A stretch of DNA of 64,000 bases from Flavobacterium sp. AED (GTDB taxonomy: Bacteria; Bacteroidota; Bacteroidia; Flavobacteriales; Flavobacteriaceae). The notes under the pieces were generated by a model, which did not search any database, was not told where the DNA came from, and worked only from the letters and a program-made list of their open reading frames with translations. Below are positions 1-8,891 of the stretch, piece after piece (the first letter of the stretch is position 1; every line of letters begins with the position of its first letter). The stretch spans positions 186,001 to 250,000 of the forward strand of contig NZ_JSYM01000002.1 of NCBI RefSeq assembly GCF_000812945.1. The letters run 5' to 3'. The translations under genes were made by a program, and so were the position numbers.

Positions 1-431
1 TCAAGTTCAAATTCACTCCAAGAATGAAAGGCTATTCTGCTGTATTGTTTATTTTGACAGGAATTTTAATAGGATTATTGTTTTTACGGACAGATGTCGA
101 GGCTAGTATTTTGAGATTGCCTGGACAATTGTTTCAGCATAAAGGAGATAATATCAGTAACATCTATACTTTTAAGATCATCAATAAAACCAACAATGAT
201 TTTAATGATATTCATTTCAAATTAGTTGGAATAAGGGGAACCTTAAAAGTAGTAGGAAAACAAGATTTCAAAATTCCTAAACAGGGTATGAATGGGGGAA
301 CTCTATTTGTGGAAATCAATCAAAATTTATTAGACAGCGATAAAACAAAATTAAAAATTGATGTCTATAACGGAACTGAAAAAATTGAAACAAGCACAAC
401 TAGTTTTTTAAGTCCGCGAAGTTTTGATTAG
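1..431 (+). CDS. ccoG: Cytochrome cbb3 oxidase assembly protein CcoG, C-terminal part
   Basis: The reading frame is already open at base 3 and ends at 431, so only the C-terminus is present (about 142 codons). It starts in a KFTPRMKGY segment followed by a transmembrane helix and an Ig-like beta-rich tail, which is how CcoG/FixG ends after its ferredoxin-type 4Fe-4S region. CcoG is a membrane iron-sulfur protein that helps prepare copper for cbb3 oxidase. The ATG at 24 lies inside the gene and is not the start. The following ccoH and TauE-like genes support the call; the cluster itself lies outside the window. Confidence 0.88.
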   Translation, partial: KFKFTPRMKGYSAVLFILTGILIGLLFLRTDVEASILRLPGQLFQHKGDNISNIYTFKIINKTNNDFNDIHFKLVGIRGTLKVVGKQDFKIPKQGMNGGTLFVEINQNLLDSDKTKLKIDVYNGTEKIETSTTSFLSPRSFD

Positions 432-469
432 GGAATTAGTTTAGGATTAAAATATATAAATAAAATATC

Positions 470-919
470 ATGAAATTTAATTGGGGAACAGGAATCGTCA
501 TTGCATTTGGTCTGTTTATGACCTTCATTTTATATTTTGTTTTCAAAGTACAATCGGATTCAAAATATGATAATGAGTTGGTTGTAGAAGAATATTATAA
601 ACATGATGTTCATTTTGGGGATGAGATGATACGAATTCAAAACGCACATGATTTGGCTCAAAGACCAATAATAACTACTACTTCAGATGGGGTTACAATA
701 GTATTCCCGGATGTATTTGTTCCAAAAAACATTAAAGGAAAAGTGTCCCTTTACAGACCGTCTACTAAAAAATTAGATTTTGAAATTCCAATTTCGCTAT
801 CTAATCCTACTTTGCTCATACCTAAAAAAAGTTTGGCAGGCGGTCGTTGGGACATTAATATGGAATGGCAATATGAAGGTAAATCCTATTTGACCAAAGA
901 AACGATATACATCAATTAG
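470..919 (+). CDS. ccoH: FixH/CcoH family cbb3 oxidase assembly protein
   Basis: The 149-residue product has one N-terminal transmembrane helix (about residues 6-25) followed by an extracytoplasmic domain containing the FixH hallmark of an early YYKHD-type segment and a C-terminal beta-rich part (SLYRPS, GRWDINMEW). FixH/CcoH is needed for stable assembly of the cbb3 terminal oxidase in the cytoplasmic membrane. It lies 38 bp after ccoG and 9 bp before the TauE/SafE-like gene, the usual order in Flavobacteria, so the three are probably one transcript. Confidence 0.88.
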   Translation: MKFNWGTGIVIAFGLFMTFILYFVFKVQSDSKYDNELVVEEYYKHDVHFGDEMIRIQNAHDLAQRPIITTTSDGVTIVFPDVFVPKNIKGKVSLYRPSTKKLDFEIPISLSNPTLLIPKKSLAGGRWDINMEWQYEGKSYLTKETIYIN

Positions 920-928
920 ACTTAAACA

Positions 929-1630
929 ATGCTTTACACGGCTTTCATTTTCGGTTTAATAAGTAGTTTTCACTGCATAGGAATGTGTGGGCCAATTGCT
1001 ATGATGTTACCCGTAGATAGAGCGAATCAGGCTAAAAAAGTCATCCAAATTATTACATATCATTTAGGAAGATTGACGGCGTATGCCACCATTGGGTTTA
1101 TTTTTGGTTTGGTTGGAAAAGGTTTTTTTATGGCTGGTTTACAACAGAAATTATCGATATTCATCGGTGTTTCCATGATTGTTATCGTTTTAACTCCTGA
1201 TAAATTATTTGCTAGATATAATTTTTCAAAACCAGTTTTCAAAATAATCTCTAAAATTAAAACGGCTTTAGGAAGTCAGTTTAAAAACAAGAGTTACAAA
1301 TCACTATTTACTATTGGTTTACTCAACGGGTTTTTACCTTGTGGAATGGTTTATGTTGCTTTATTTGGTGCCATTGCCATGCAAAGTGAAAGTCTTGGAG
1401 TTTTGTATATGATCCTATTTGGATTAGGAACTGTTCCTATGATGAGTAGTGTAGTCTATATTAATTCATTTTTGACCGTTCCTATTCGAAACAGCATCCA
1501 AAAAGCAATTCCTTATGTTGCCGTAATCATTGGCGTATTGTTTATCTTGAGAGGATTGGGATTGGGAATTCCTTATGTTTCGCCATCTAATATGAGCTTG
1601 TTTGTACAGGCCAACCCTAATTGTCATTAA
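929..1630 (+). CDS. Sulfite exporter TauE/SafE family (DsbD_2-like) membrane protein
   Basis: The protein has 233 residues and about six transmembrane helices. The N-terminus carries SFHCIGMCGPIAMM and the middle carries GLLNGFLPCGMVYVAL; these paired cysteine-containing helices are typical of the DsbD-related 'TauE/SafE' branch found next to ccoGH. By analogy with CcoS/SenC-neighbour genes it may move copper or reductant for cbb3 oxidase, but the substrate cannot be read from the sequence. It is the last gene of the cluster and is followed by a strong hairpin terminator. Confidence 0.82.
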   Translation: MLYTAFIFGLISSFHCIGMCGPIAMMLPVDRANQAKKVIQIITYHLGRLTAYATIGFIFGLVGKGFFMAGLQQKLSIFIGVSMIVIVLTPDKLFARYNFSKPVFKIISKIKTALGSQFKNKSYKSLFTIGLLNGFLPCGMVYVALFGAIAMQSESLGVLYMILFGLGTVPMMSSVVYINSFLTVPIRNSIQKAIPYVAVIIGVLFILRGLGLGIPYVSPSNMSLFVQANPNCH

Positions 1631-1652
1631 TTTTTAATTCATAGCATATAAA

Positions 1653-1682
1653 TAAAAGCACGCCATTAAGCGTGCTTTTATA
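1653..1682. terminator. Bidirectional terminator between the cco cluster and hemN
   Basis: A perfect 11-bp inverted repeat (1653-1663 with 1670-1680, loop of 6) with A-rich and T-rich sides ends both convergent transcripts. The stem core is GCACGC/GCGTGC. Confidence 0.85.
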
Positions 1683-1702
1683 TTTTTAAACAGTAACAAT
1701 CA

Positions 1703-3067
1703 CTAAATTGTCATCGAAAATAATTCGGTTTCAGGAGCTTTCCTTTTTAAACGCAAGTCAAATGCCATACAAATATTGCGAACATAAGGTTTTCCTTTTT
1801 CGGTAACCTGAATGGTATTTTCATTTATAATTACTAATCCATCTTGTTCCATTTCCTTTAACTGAACTAAGACTTCAGGAATTTCATCAAAATAACCTTC
1901 GTTTTTTTGCCAGGAAGTTTCAAATTGACACATTAAATTCAAGATGTGTTTTCGGATGATGAGGTCTTCATCAGTCAATAAATGGCCTCTGAAAACAGGT
2001 AATTTGTCCCATTCTAATATTTGATAATAATCTTCCAGATTCTTTACATTTTGAGCAAAACTATACCAACTGTCACTAATAGAGGAAACACCCAATCCAA
2101 TCATTAATTGGGTTTTTGAGGAGCTATATCCCATGAAATTGCGATGCAATTTCCCGTTTTGGAAAGCGTCATGTAAACTGTCCGTTTTCAAAGCAAAATG
2201 ATCCATTCCTATTTCATGATATCCATTTGCGTACAATAATTTTTTGCCTGTTTCGTACAACATTCTTTTTTTATCATCTTTTGGAATATCTTCATCATTG
2301 AAACCGCGTTGTCCATTTCCCTTAATCCAGGGAACATGAGCATAACTATAAAAAGCCAATCGATCGGGTTGTAATGATTTTGTTTTCTCAATAGTATCGA
2401 TAACATCTTCAATTTCCTGAAATGGCAATCCAAAAATGATATCATGACCTATGGAGGTATAACCAATTTCTCTTGCCCAAAAAGTAACTTTTGCTACATT
2501 GTGAAAAGGTTGTTCTCTATGAATTGCTTTTTGAACTTTTTCAGAATAATCCTGAACACCAAAACTTACTCTACGAAAACCTAAATCGTAAAGTTTTTGT
2601 AAATGTTCATGTGAAGTATTGTTTGGGTGTCCTTCAAAGCTAAATTCATAGCCTATTGCTTTGTTAGCATGCGAGAAGATTCCGTTTATTAAATCCTCCA
2701 GATTTTTTGTTGAGAAAAAGGTAGGAGTTCCTCCACCTAAATGAATTTCTTTTATAGTTGGTTTTTCTCCAAGAATTTTACAATATAAAGTCCATTCTTT
2801 CAAAACGGCATCTATATATGGATTTTCAACCGCATGATTTTTTGTAATACGCTTATTGCAGCCACAAAAAGTACATAAGCTTTCGCAAAAAGGCAAATGG
2901 ATATACAAACTGATTCCCTCAGAAGAATTACTCGATATAAATGATTTTTTTAAAGTTTTTACCCAAATTTCATCCGAAAAATCAGTTTCATCCCAGTAAG
3001 GAACCGTTGGATAACTAGTATATCTGGGACCAGGAACATTGTATTTTTGAATTAGAGAATTTTTCAT
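1703..3067 (-). CDS. hemN: Oxygen-independent coproporphyrinogen III oxidase
   Basis: This is a radical SAM enzyme of heme synthesis that converts coproporphyrinogen III to protoporphyrinogen IX without oxygen. The N-terminus reads KYNVPGPRYTSYPTVPYW, typical of HemN. The SAM cluster motif is CESLCTFCGC (CxxxCxxC), followed by HLGGGTPTFF. The length of about 454 residues matches HemN rather than the shorter HemW. I chose the ATG at 3067, not an upstream ATG at 3100, because HemN proteins begin just before KYNVPGPRYT and because the -7 element at 3089-3096 would lie inside a longer gene. An FNR-type palindrome sits upstream, consistent with low-oxygen induction together with the neighbouring cbb3 assembly genes. 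Confidence 0.95.
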   Translation of the reverse strand: MKNSLIQKYNVPGPRYTSYPTVPYWDETDFSDEIWVKTLKKSFISSNSSEGISLYIHLPFCESLCTFCGCNKRITKNHAVENPYIDAVLKEWTLYCKILGEKPTIKEIHLGGGTPTFFSTKNLEDLINGIFSHANKAIGYEFSFEGHPNNTSHEHLQKLYDLGFRRVSFGVQDYSEKVQKAIHREQPFHNVAKVTFWAREIGYTSIGHDIIFGLPFQEIEDVIDTIEKTKSLQPDRLAFYSYAHVPWIKGNGQRGFNDEDIPKDDKKRMLYETGKKLLYANGYHEIGMDHFALKTDSLHDAFQNGKLHRNFMGYSSSKTQLMIGLGVSSISDSWYSFAQNVKNLEDYYQILEWDKLPVFRGHLLTDEDLIIRKHILNLMCQFETSWQKNEGYFDEIPEVLVQLKEMEQDGLVIINENTIQVTEKGKPYVRNICMAFDLRLKRKAPETELFSMTI

Positions 3068-3088
3068 TGTAAAGGCATTTTGCATAAC

Positions 3089-3096
3089 CAAAAGTA
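3089..3096 (-). promoter_or_regulatory. hemN -7 promoter element
   Basis: Minus-strand TACTTTTG fits TAnnTTTG. No TTG is present at the expected -33 position; the FNR-type palindrome occupies that place, as expected for an activator-dependent promoter. The predicted start of transcription is near 3084, giving a 5' leader of about 17 nt. Confidence 0.6.
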
Positions 3097-3118
3097 GCAT
3101 TACTCTTAAAAATTTAAA

Positions 3119-3132
3119 ATGATAATTATCAT
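3119..3132 (-). promoter_or_regulatory. FNR/CRP-type palindrome upstream of hemN
   Basis: ATGATAATTATCAT is a perfect 14-bp palindrome containing TGAT-N4-ATCA, the core of FNR-type sites. Its centre lies about 41 bp upstream of the predicted transcription start, the class II activator position. Confidence 0.65.
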
Positions 3133-3149
3133 ATTAAAAATAGCATTTA

Positions 3150-3187
3150 TAAAAAAAGAGACTGTCTTTTTGGAACAATCTCTTTTA
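3150..3187 (-). terminator. Terminator of the 3201-3674 gene
   Basis: AAAAGAGA (3154-3161) pairs with TCTCTTTT (3179-3186), with further weak pairing inside. On the minus strand it is followed by a run of seven T. Confidence 0.65.
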
Positions 3188-3200
3188 GTGAATTAATAGT

Positions 3201-3674
3201 TTAGGAAATACAATCTGCAATAATTTTTGTCCATTTTTGTGCCAATACATGGTCTTCGTACAAACATTCCTGGTCAATTATTTCGTTTTCAATAGTGTAA
3301 AATTGAACTAATTCTTTTTTATGGGCTTCTTTGTATCCAAATTCAAATTCGATTTTTATGATTTTAGCCGAATTGTTCTCCGTTGTAGCAACCAGTTTGC
3401 AAGAAGCAATATCATTTAAATTAACAAAAGTGACTACTTCTTCCGGAGCGTTAAAATCCATTAAAAGGAAGCCTTTGTTTTTTTCGTCCAACGCCAATAC
3501 TTTTTTGTTTTGGGTTTCAGTTAATTCAAAATCGGAATGATTATTTTGACTGTATTTCTTCTTTATCTCCTTGATTTTATTTTTGTTAATGACATTAGAG
3601 CGAAATACAAAGAATAGCGGAATGCCTATTAAAATTGTTATTATAAGGCCTATTATAGTTACGGATGTATCCAT
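3201..3674 (-). CDS. Hypothetical single-pass membrane protein
   Basis: The 157-residue product begins with a transmembrane helix (about residues 6-25, IIGLIITILIGIPLFFVF), then a basic lysine-rich stretch and a soluble domain of alternating strands. I do not recognise a family. The orientation is likely N-out with a cytoplasmic soluble part, judged from the positive charge after the helix. It has its own terminator and is separated from hemN by the hemN control region, so it is probably a single transcription unit. Confidence 0.65.
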   Translation of the reverse strand: MDTSVTIIGLIITILIGIPLFFVFRSNVINKNKIKEIKKKYSQNNHSDFELTETQNKKVLALDEKNKGFLLMDFNAPEEVVTFVNLNDIASCKLVATTENNSAKIIKIEFEFGYKEAHKKELVQFYTIENEIIDQECLYEDHVLAQKWTKIIADCIS

Positions 3675-3787
3675 TTTTTTATTTTTGAGTTATTTGTAAA
3701 GCATGTTAAATTCGATTGAAAACCAATTGGAATTCATTCGAAAAAGAAAGATAAGTGTATCTTCTAATTACGGAATCAGGGCTTAAA

Positions 3788-4135
3788 TCACCAAAAATAA
3801 TGGAAAGGAAAGAGTAGCAGCGAAACCATTTCACATCGATTGATGTCTTGTTTTGCATGACGAGAAAAGAATTTTAGGACTTTAAAATCCGGAATTGCAA
3901 CTTGAAAATTTTCAAGATGTTTTGCAATTGTATAATCGGTAGTTTTATAATGGAATCCAATTATATTGTTCGCGTGTGGTTGAATAAAAACCGATGTATG
4001 AATGCTGTCAGGAGAAAAGGAAGAACTGGTTTTTTCTGTTTTAATTTTTTCAATAGGAGATTGATTTGCACTAAAAGCAAATAATAAAACTATTGAAAGT
4101 CCAATAAAAACAACTGTTTTCTTAATCCAATTCAT
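3788..4135 (-). CDS. Small hypothetical exported protein
   Basis: The predicted product is 115 residues with an N-terminal hydrophobic segment preceded by lysines (MNWIKKTVVFIGLSIVLLFAF), consistent with a signal peptide or membrane anchor. The rest has no motif I recognise. The C-terminus is rich in aromatic and histidine residues. The gene stands alone between 3675-3787 and 4136-4278, which hold no other gene. Coding status is likely but not certain because the protein is short and unrecognised. Confidence 0.5.
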   Translation of the reverse strand: MNWIKKTVVFIGLSIVLLFAFSANQSPIEKIKTEKTSSSFSPDSIHTSVFIQPHANNIIGFHYKTTDYTIAKHLENFQVAIPDFKVLKFFSRHAKQDINRCEMVSLLLFPFHYFW

Positions 4136-4226
4136 TTTGCAAATTTAAAATTAACAGCTGACAGTAGGTAGTTTTTTCTGATAAATGAAAGTTAAAATTT
4201 TAAATCAGAAACTCTTTTGCATAAAA

Positions 4227-4255
4227 AAACCTCGCACTATTTAAGAACGAGGTTT
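4227..4255 (-). terminator. Terminator of the DUF349 gene
   Basis: AAACCTCG (4227-4234) pairs with CGAGGTTT (4248-4255). A run of T follows on the minus strand. Confidence 0.75.
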
Positions 4256-4278
4256 GTGATTTTAAAAATTGCTGAAAA

Positions 4279-6300
4279 TTATTCTATTTTCAAATTTCTC
4301 AATTGTTTTAGTTTTTCTTTCCAAACATCAAGGCTTTCTTTGTGAATGGCGATATTTTTACGAACTTCTAATACAATGGAATTTTCTTTTTTTGCATTTC
4401 TGGTATTGGTGAAAAACTGAATGTTATTCTCCAGTTGGAAAATTTCATTCTGAACTTCCTCAATTTTACGCATCAGGAATATCTTTTCGTTATCCAGTTT
4501 GCGCGTATCGTTACTTTCTGATAAATTGTCCATTCTATTGGAAAAACGGATCATATCAGTGTCTTTTTTACTCAAACTCAATTTTTCAAAAAGTGCATCC
4601 AAAATTTTATTAAATTTTCCTTCAATATGTCTTCTTGGGAAAGGCACTTTTCCAAAGTTTTTCCAAGTTTCAATGTGTAATTTTATAGCATCTAAATCAG
4701 TTTTGTGATCACCAGTCAATTGGTATTCTCTTAACGTTTCTAAATAGGCTTTTTTATTATCAAAAGCTTCTACTTCTTCGCCGTTTTCTTCATTTTTTTG
4801 CTCTTTTAATTTGTCAAAATAATGATTACAGGCATCTTTAAACTCTTTCCAGATTTTATCCGAATATTTTCTTGGTACGTGACCTATTTGTTTCCACTCA
4901 TCCTGAATTTGCTTCATGATAGGGGTAGTCGCAGCAAAATCAGTACTTTCTTGTAGTTCTTTGGCTTTAGCAACAAGCGCTGTTTTCTTGCTTAAATTAT
5001 CGTTTTGATCTTTCTTAATGTCTTTGTAAAATGAATTTTTGAAAGAATTAAAATTTCTAACAGCAGTTTTAAAACTGGCCCAAGTTTCCTCATTTACATC
5101 TGATGGTACTTTTCCTGCTGAAAAGAAAGCAGCTCTTAAAGCTTCTACTTTTTCTATTTGTGCCAGCCATTGTGAATGCGCATTTACTTTCTCAGTAGCT
5201 AAGACTTCAATTTTAGCGATAATTTCTTTTTTCTTTTCTAAATTTTCAAGTTCCGTTCCTCTTTGATTTTCAAACAAAACTTCGCGTTTATCATGCATTT
5301 GCTTAGTCAAATCACTAAACTTGTTCCAGATTTCATCACGATGTTCTCTAGAAACGGGTCCAATATCTTCTTTCCAGATTCTATGTAAATCCTGTAATTC
5401 TCGGAACGCTTTATTGACATCGGCTTCTTTTACCAATTCTTCAACACGCGCTACAATTTTTTGTTTTTGCTCTAAATTATGTTTGAAATCCAAGTCTCTC
5501 GCCTCTCTGTCAAGATGCAAATAGTCATAGAAATTCTCCACATGAAAATGGAAATTATTCCAAACATGATTGTATTTATCTTTCGGAATTGGTCCCGCAT
5601 TTTTCCATCGCTCTCTTAAATCATTAAAATGCTTTAAGGTGTCTTTGATGTTTTCCTGTGGATTGATTAATTCTTTCAATTCCTCAACAATAGCCAAACG
5701 ATTTTCTAAATTGGTTTTTAGATTCGTTTGTAAACTCTTGAAATGTGTATTTTTAGTATCTCTGAAAAGAGAATAATATTTGTCAAATTGGGTTTTTAAT
5801 GGAGAATGGTATTGAAATTCTTCATTTGGATCTTGATTTTCAGCAAGAAATTCTTCTTTTTTCTCTTCAAGAAGATGGTTGTATTTAGCTAAGAATGCTT
5901 TTTTAATTTCTTCGATATGATCCTTTACAGACATCACTTTTTCATTGGTAACTAAATTTTTCAGTTCTTCTACCAATTCTTCAAGAGATAATGTATCGTA
6001 ATCCTGCATCGGAATATCATGACGTTCTTTCAACGTGTCATCTTCGCTTTCTTCAGCATTTGCCTCCGTAATTGCGTTTAATACCGATTGGTTTTCAGTT
6101 TCTATGGTAGGTTCATCATGTGCTAACTCATCCCCTGTTAGGGTTACAACATTTTCGTCAATAGAATGAACAGCTACGCTATCGTTACTTTCGTCGATTG
6201 TTTCAGTTTCCATAATAGTATCTGATTGATTTAATTCAAGTGAATTATTCTCTAAACTTCCATCTGCTTCCAGCAGGTTATCATTCTTTTCTTCTAACAT
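4279..6300 (-). CDS. DUF349 domain-containing protein
   Basis: The product has about 673 residues. The first 130 are acidic and low complexity; the rest is a series of helical repeats with recurring W-K-x-x-G-P-x-P/R and 'IWxxFxxxxxxF' signatures (RWKNAGPIPKDKYNHVWNNF, WKEDIGPVSREHRDEIWNKF, EWKQIGHVPRKYSDKIWKEF), which is the DUF349 pattern. It is predicted coiled and cytoplasmic, without a signal peptide. DUF349 proteins are common in Bacteroidetes; the molecular function is not established. I chose the ATG at 6300 because the promoter at 6341-6370 lies upstream of it and would fall inside a version starting at 6360. Confidence 0.9.
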   Translation of the reverse strand: MLEEKNDNLLEADGSLENNSLELNQSDTIMETETIDESNDSVAVHSIDENVVTLTGDELAHDEPTIETENQSVLNAITEANAEESEDDTLKERHDIPMQDYDTLSLEELVEELKNLVTNEKVMSVKDHIEEIKKAFLAKYNHLLEEKKEEFLAENQDPNEEFQYHSPLKTQFDKYYSLFRDTKNTHFKSLQTNLKTNLENRLAIVEELKELINPQENIKDTLKHFNDLRERWKNAGPIPKDKYNHVWNNFHFHVENFYDYLHLDREARDLDFKHNLEQKQKIVARVEELVKEADVNKAFRELQDLHRIWKEDIGPVSREHRDEIWNKFSDLTKQMHDKREVLFENQRGTELENLEKKKEIIAKIEVLATEKVNAHSQWLAQIEKVEALRAAFFSAGKVPSDVNEETWASFKTAVRNFNSFKNSFYKDIKKDQNDNLSKKTALVAKAKELQESTDFAATTPIMKQIQDEWKQIGHVPRKYSDKIWKEFKDACNHYFDKLKEQKNEENGEEVEAFDNKKAYLETLREYQLTGDHKTDLDAIKLHIETWKNFGKVPFPRRHIEGKFNKILDALFEKLSLSKKDTDMIRFSNRMDNLSESNDTRKLDNEKIFLMRKIEEVQNEIFQLENNIQFFTNTRNAKKENSIVLEVRKNIAIHKESLDVWKEKLKQLRNLKIE

Positions 6301-6340
6301 TTTTTCAATGTGTAAGGTTTTTATTTTTTGTATCGAACAC

Positions 6341-6370
6341 GAAAGATAGTGAAGGAGCATGAAATTACAA
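6341..6370 (-). promoter_or_regulatory. Promoter of the DUF349 gene
   Basis: Minus strand: TTG at 6370-6368, a spacer of exactly 19 bp, then TATCTTTC at 6348-6341, one base off TAnnTTTG. Confidence 0.55.
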
Positions 6371-6419
6371 AATAAATCCTTTATTTAGAGTCGTTTTATG
6401 TTAAAAAAATGTTTTTTTT

Positions 6420-6500
6420 GAAGCAATTTCCTGCTATTCGCTGTATCTTTTTTATCCGCCGAAAAAGCGGATAAAAAAGGATGCCGCTGCCATCAGGGCT
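6420..6500 (-). repeat. Variable-stem hairpin repeat, copy 1 (type I)
   Basis: Read on the minus strand, the 5' flank is AGCCCTGATGGCAGCGG followed by CATCC, and the 3' flank starts GATACAGCG and ends CAGGAAATTGCT. Between them is a perfect 12-bp stem (6448-6459 with 6467-6478, loop of 7). CCTG of the 5' flank can pair with CAGG of the 3' flank, and AGC with GCT. Confidence 0.75.
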
Positions 6501-6556
6501 AGGGTTTTGGGAATTAATCAGGATTTTTTTATTTACTATTGTTCAATATTTTAAAC

Positions 6557-6586
6557 AAAAAGCCACTTTTTTTAAGTGGCTTTTTT
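6557..6586 (-). terminator. Terminator of aroE
   Basis: AAAAAGCCACTT and AAGTGGCTTTTT form a perfect 12-bp stem with a loop of 5. It works symmetrically, but only the aroE transcript reaches it. Confidence 0.85.
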
Positions 6587-6625
6587 ACTTACATAAGTGT
6601 GTGTACGAAAAATGAGGTTTTTCTA

Positions 6626-7375
6626 TTATTTATTCCAAATTTTCCATGCTTTCTCTGCTTGAAAAATAAGCATGTCTAAACCATTTTTTATTTGAGCTCC
6701 TTTTGCTGCGGCTCTTTTAAGGAATTGAGTTTCAGCGGGATTGTAAATCAAATCATAAGCAATATGCTTATCCGTGAAAAACTCATACGGAATCAATGGA
6801 AATGCATCTACATTAGGGCTCGTTCCTACCGGAGTAGAGTTAATTATGATTTGGTAATTATCGAATGTCGTTGCGTTGATTAGGTCATAATCAATAGTGT
6901 CTTCCTTGGCTTCTCTGGAAACAAAAGTATATAGAATGCCTAGTTCATCCAAAGCAAAAGCCACTCCTTTAGAAGCGCCTCCTGTTCCTAAAATCAATGC
7001 TTTTTTATGGTGTGGTTGCAATAAAGGCTCTAATGATTTTTTGAAACCATAATAGTCTGTATTGTAGCCTTTCAATTTTCCTTTTTTGGTGATTTTAATG
7101 GTATTTACCGCACCAATTTGTGCTGCGTTTTTTGATAATTTATCAAGAAATGGAATAACCGTTTCCTTGTACGGAATCGTTACATTCAATCCTTTTAAAT
7201 CCGAAGTGTTTTTAATTATCTCCGGAAAAGAGGATATTTCTGGAATGTCAAAATTTTCATAGGTACAACCTGTGAAGTTTTCGTTATTAAATTTATCGGT
7301 AAAATATCCTTTTGAAAATGAATAATTAATGTTACGTCCTAATAGACCAAAGCGTTTTCTAACTATGTCAACCAT
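6626..7375 (-). CDS. aroE: Shikimate dehydrogenase
   Basis: The enzyme reduces 3-dehydroshikimate to shikimate with NADPH, a step toward aromatic amino acids. The 249-residue protein shows the substrate site SFSKGYF near the N-terminus, the catalytic-lysine segment GLNVTIPYKE, the NADP loop GTGGASKGVAFAL, the INSTPVG motif and the C-terminal YNPAETQFL and KNGLDMLIFQAEKAW segments. Its ATG shares one base with the TAA of the upstream TPR gene, so the two are translationally coupled. Placing aroE with a TPR protein is common in Flavobacteria. Confidence 0.96.
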   Translation of the reverse strand: MVDIVRKRFGLLGRNINYSFSKGYFTDKFNNENFTGCTYENFDIPEISSFPEIIKNTSDLKGLNVTIPYKETVIPFLDKLSKNAAQIGAVNTIKITKKGKLKGYNTDYYGFKKSLEPLLQPHHKKALILGTGGASKGVAFALDELGILYTFVSREAKEDTIDYDLINATTFDNYQIIINSTPVGTSPNVDAFPLIPYEFFTDKHIAYDLIYNPAETQFLKRAAAKGAQIKNGLDMLIFQAEKAWKIWNK

Positions 7376-8769
7376 TATTTTTTATGTTTTGCTATGTAAT
7401 TTTGTACCATTTTCTTTGTCCAAACAACAGGAAATAAATCTTCTAAAAGAATATAGTTGTCAAAATTTAATCGCAAAGCATTGCTCAAATGAAATTTTGC
7501 TTTAGTGTTTTGTTCAATCATAAAATACAATCCTGCTAAGCGATATTCTACTTCGTTTTCTTCCGGGAAATATTCAGAAGCTTGTAATAAAGTTTGAATA
7601 GCGCTTTCAAATTCGCCTAAAAATTGTAGAATATCTACCCAGAATAACCAGGTGTCTAATCCGTAATCACCAAATTCTACTGCTTTTCTATATCCAAACT
7701 CAGCTTCTTCAAAGAAGTTCATTTGTTTGTTAATAGTTGCATATCGTTTCCAGTACAAACGATTTTGATTGTCAATGGCTAATGCTTTGTTGACAAAAAA
7801 TAACGCTTTTTGATAATTTTTTTGACGTACGTAAAAGTCAGTTATGGCAATCCATCCTTTGTCTAAAAGAGGATCTTCATGCACGGTTTGATTGAAATAT
7901 TTTAATGCTAAAACTTTGTTTCCTAGTTTTTCATAACATTTTCCCATACGGAGTAAAGCATACGAAGTGGCGTCATCTAATTCGATAGTTCTGCTGTAGC
8001 TTTCTATGGCTTCAGCATATTTTTTTAAACGTTCGTAAGCTTTGGCTTTCTCCATGAAAGCACCAAGGAATTCATCATCGATTAAAGTCGCATAATCAAA
8101 GGCGCGAATCGCACTTTCATATTCTTTTACCCCATAATGCAAACGTCCTAGCTGATGCCAAGCGATTTCGCTGTACGGGTTTTTGTCAATGTATTTATTC
8201 AAATAGGCGATAGCCTCTTGATTTTGATCTAAAAATTCAAAACAATACACAACGTTGTATAACGCTGATTGGTCTTCTAGATCTTCTTCCAGACACTTGA
8301 TAAAGCTTTCTTTGGCCATTTCCAGATTGTCCATAAAAAGATACTCCATGCCTATTAAATTATAGACATCGGCATAATCATCAGTATATTGTAGTGCTAT
8401 TTTCAGCATTTCTACGGCCTTCTCATGCTGGTCTCTTTTAGAGCAGATATTGGCTTTTTGAATGTAAATTTCTTCATTGGTTGGTTCAATGGCGTACAAC
8501 TCATTTAATAGCTTTTCGGCTAATTCGAGTTTATCATCATACACAAGCATTTCCACTTGAACTAATTTTAGTCCGGTAGATTTTGGATGTTGTTCCAATG
8601 CCAGTTTGAGTGCTTTTTTTGCCAAAGCGGCCTTACCCATATCGAGATAATGAAGAATAATTTCTTCAAATTCTTCGGAGTCAAAAAAGAGAACTTTGTT
8701 GGTTTTCAACATGGACTCAAATTTAGACAATGATAAGTTATAGTCTTCTTCTTCGTTGCTTAATTGCAT
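7375..8769 (-). CDS. Tetratricopeptide repeat protein
   Basis: The 464-residue protein is made almost wholly of TPR units; phrases such as AYERLKKYAEAIESYSRTIELD, LGRLHYGVKEYESAIRAFDYA and MGKCYEKLGNKVLALKYFNQTV fit the 34-residue TPR pattern. There is no signal peptide, so it is probably a cytoplasmic scaffold for protein contacts. Its stop codon overlaps the aroE start (TAATG), so it is the first gene of a two-gene operon. The specific role is unknown. Confidence 0.92.
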   Translation of the reverse strand: MQLSNEEEDYNLSLSKFESMLKTNKVLFFDSEEFEEIILHYLDMGKAALAKKALKLALEQHPKSTGLKLVQVEMLVYDDKLELAEKLLNELYAIEPTNEEIYIQKANICSKRDQHEKAVEMLKIALQYTDDYADVYNLIGMEYLFMDNLEMAKESFIKCLEEDLEDQSALYNVVYCFEFLDQNQEAIAYLNKYIDKNPYSEIAWHQLGRLHYGVKEYESAIRAFDYATLIDDEFLGAFMEKAKAYERLKKYAEAIESYSRTIELDDATSYALLRMGKCYEKLGNKVLALKYFNQTVHEDPLLDKGWIAITDFYVRQKNYQKALFFVNKALAIDNQNRLYWKRYATINKQMNFFEEAEFGYRKAVEFGDYGLDTWLFWVDILQFLGEFESAIQTLLQASEYFPEENEVEYRLAGLYFMIEQNTKAKFHLSNALRLNFDNYILLEDLFPVVWTKKMVQNYIAKHKK

Positions 8770-8836
8770 ACTGTGTGTTTTTAATTTGGCCTAAATAAAT
8801 TTAGGGAATCGTGCTTGTACTGTGAGAGGAAGTTAG

Positions 8837-8853
8837 AATTGTTGTGAACAATT
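8837..8853. repeat. Short inverted repeat upstream of the TPR gene
   Basis: AATTGTT-gtg-AACAATT is a perfect 7-bp inverted repeat. It could be a regulatory site for the TPR-aroE operon or a chance hairpin. Confidence 0.3.
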
Positions 8854-8891
8854 TAATTAACAAAAAAAGTTTTGGTTTAAACGGATGCCAT

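Larger units (their letters stand above)
6301..6625. other. Intergenic region between the DUF349 gene and aroE
   Basis: These 325 bp hold the DUF349 promoter, one minus-strand copy of the variable-stem repeat (6420-6500) and the aroE terminator. I see no gene. Confidence 0.7.
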
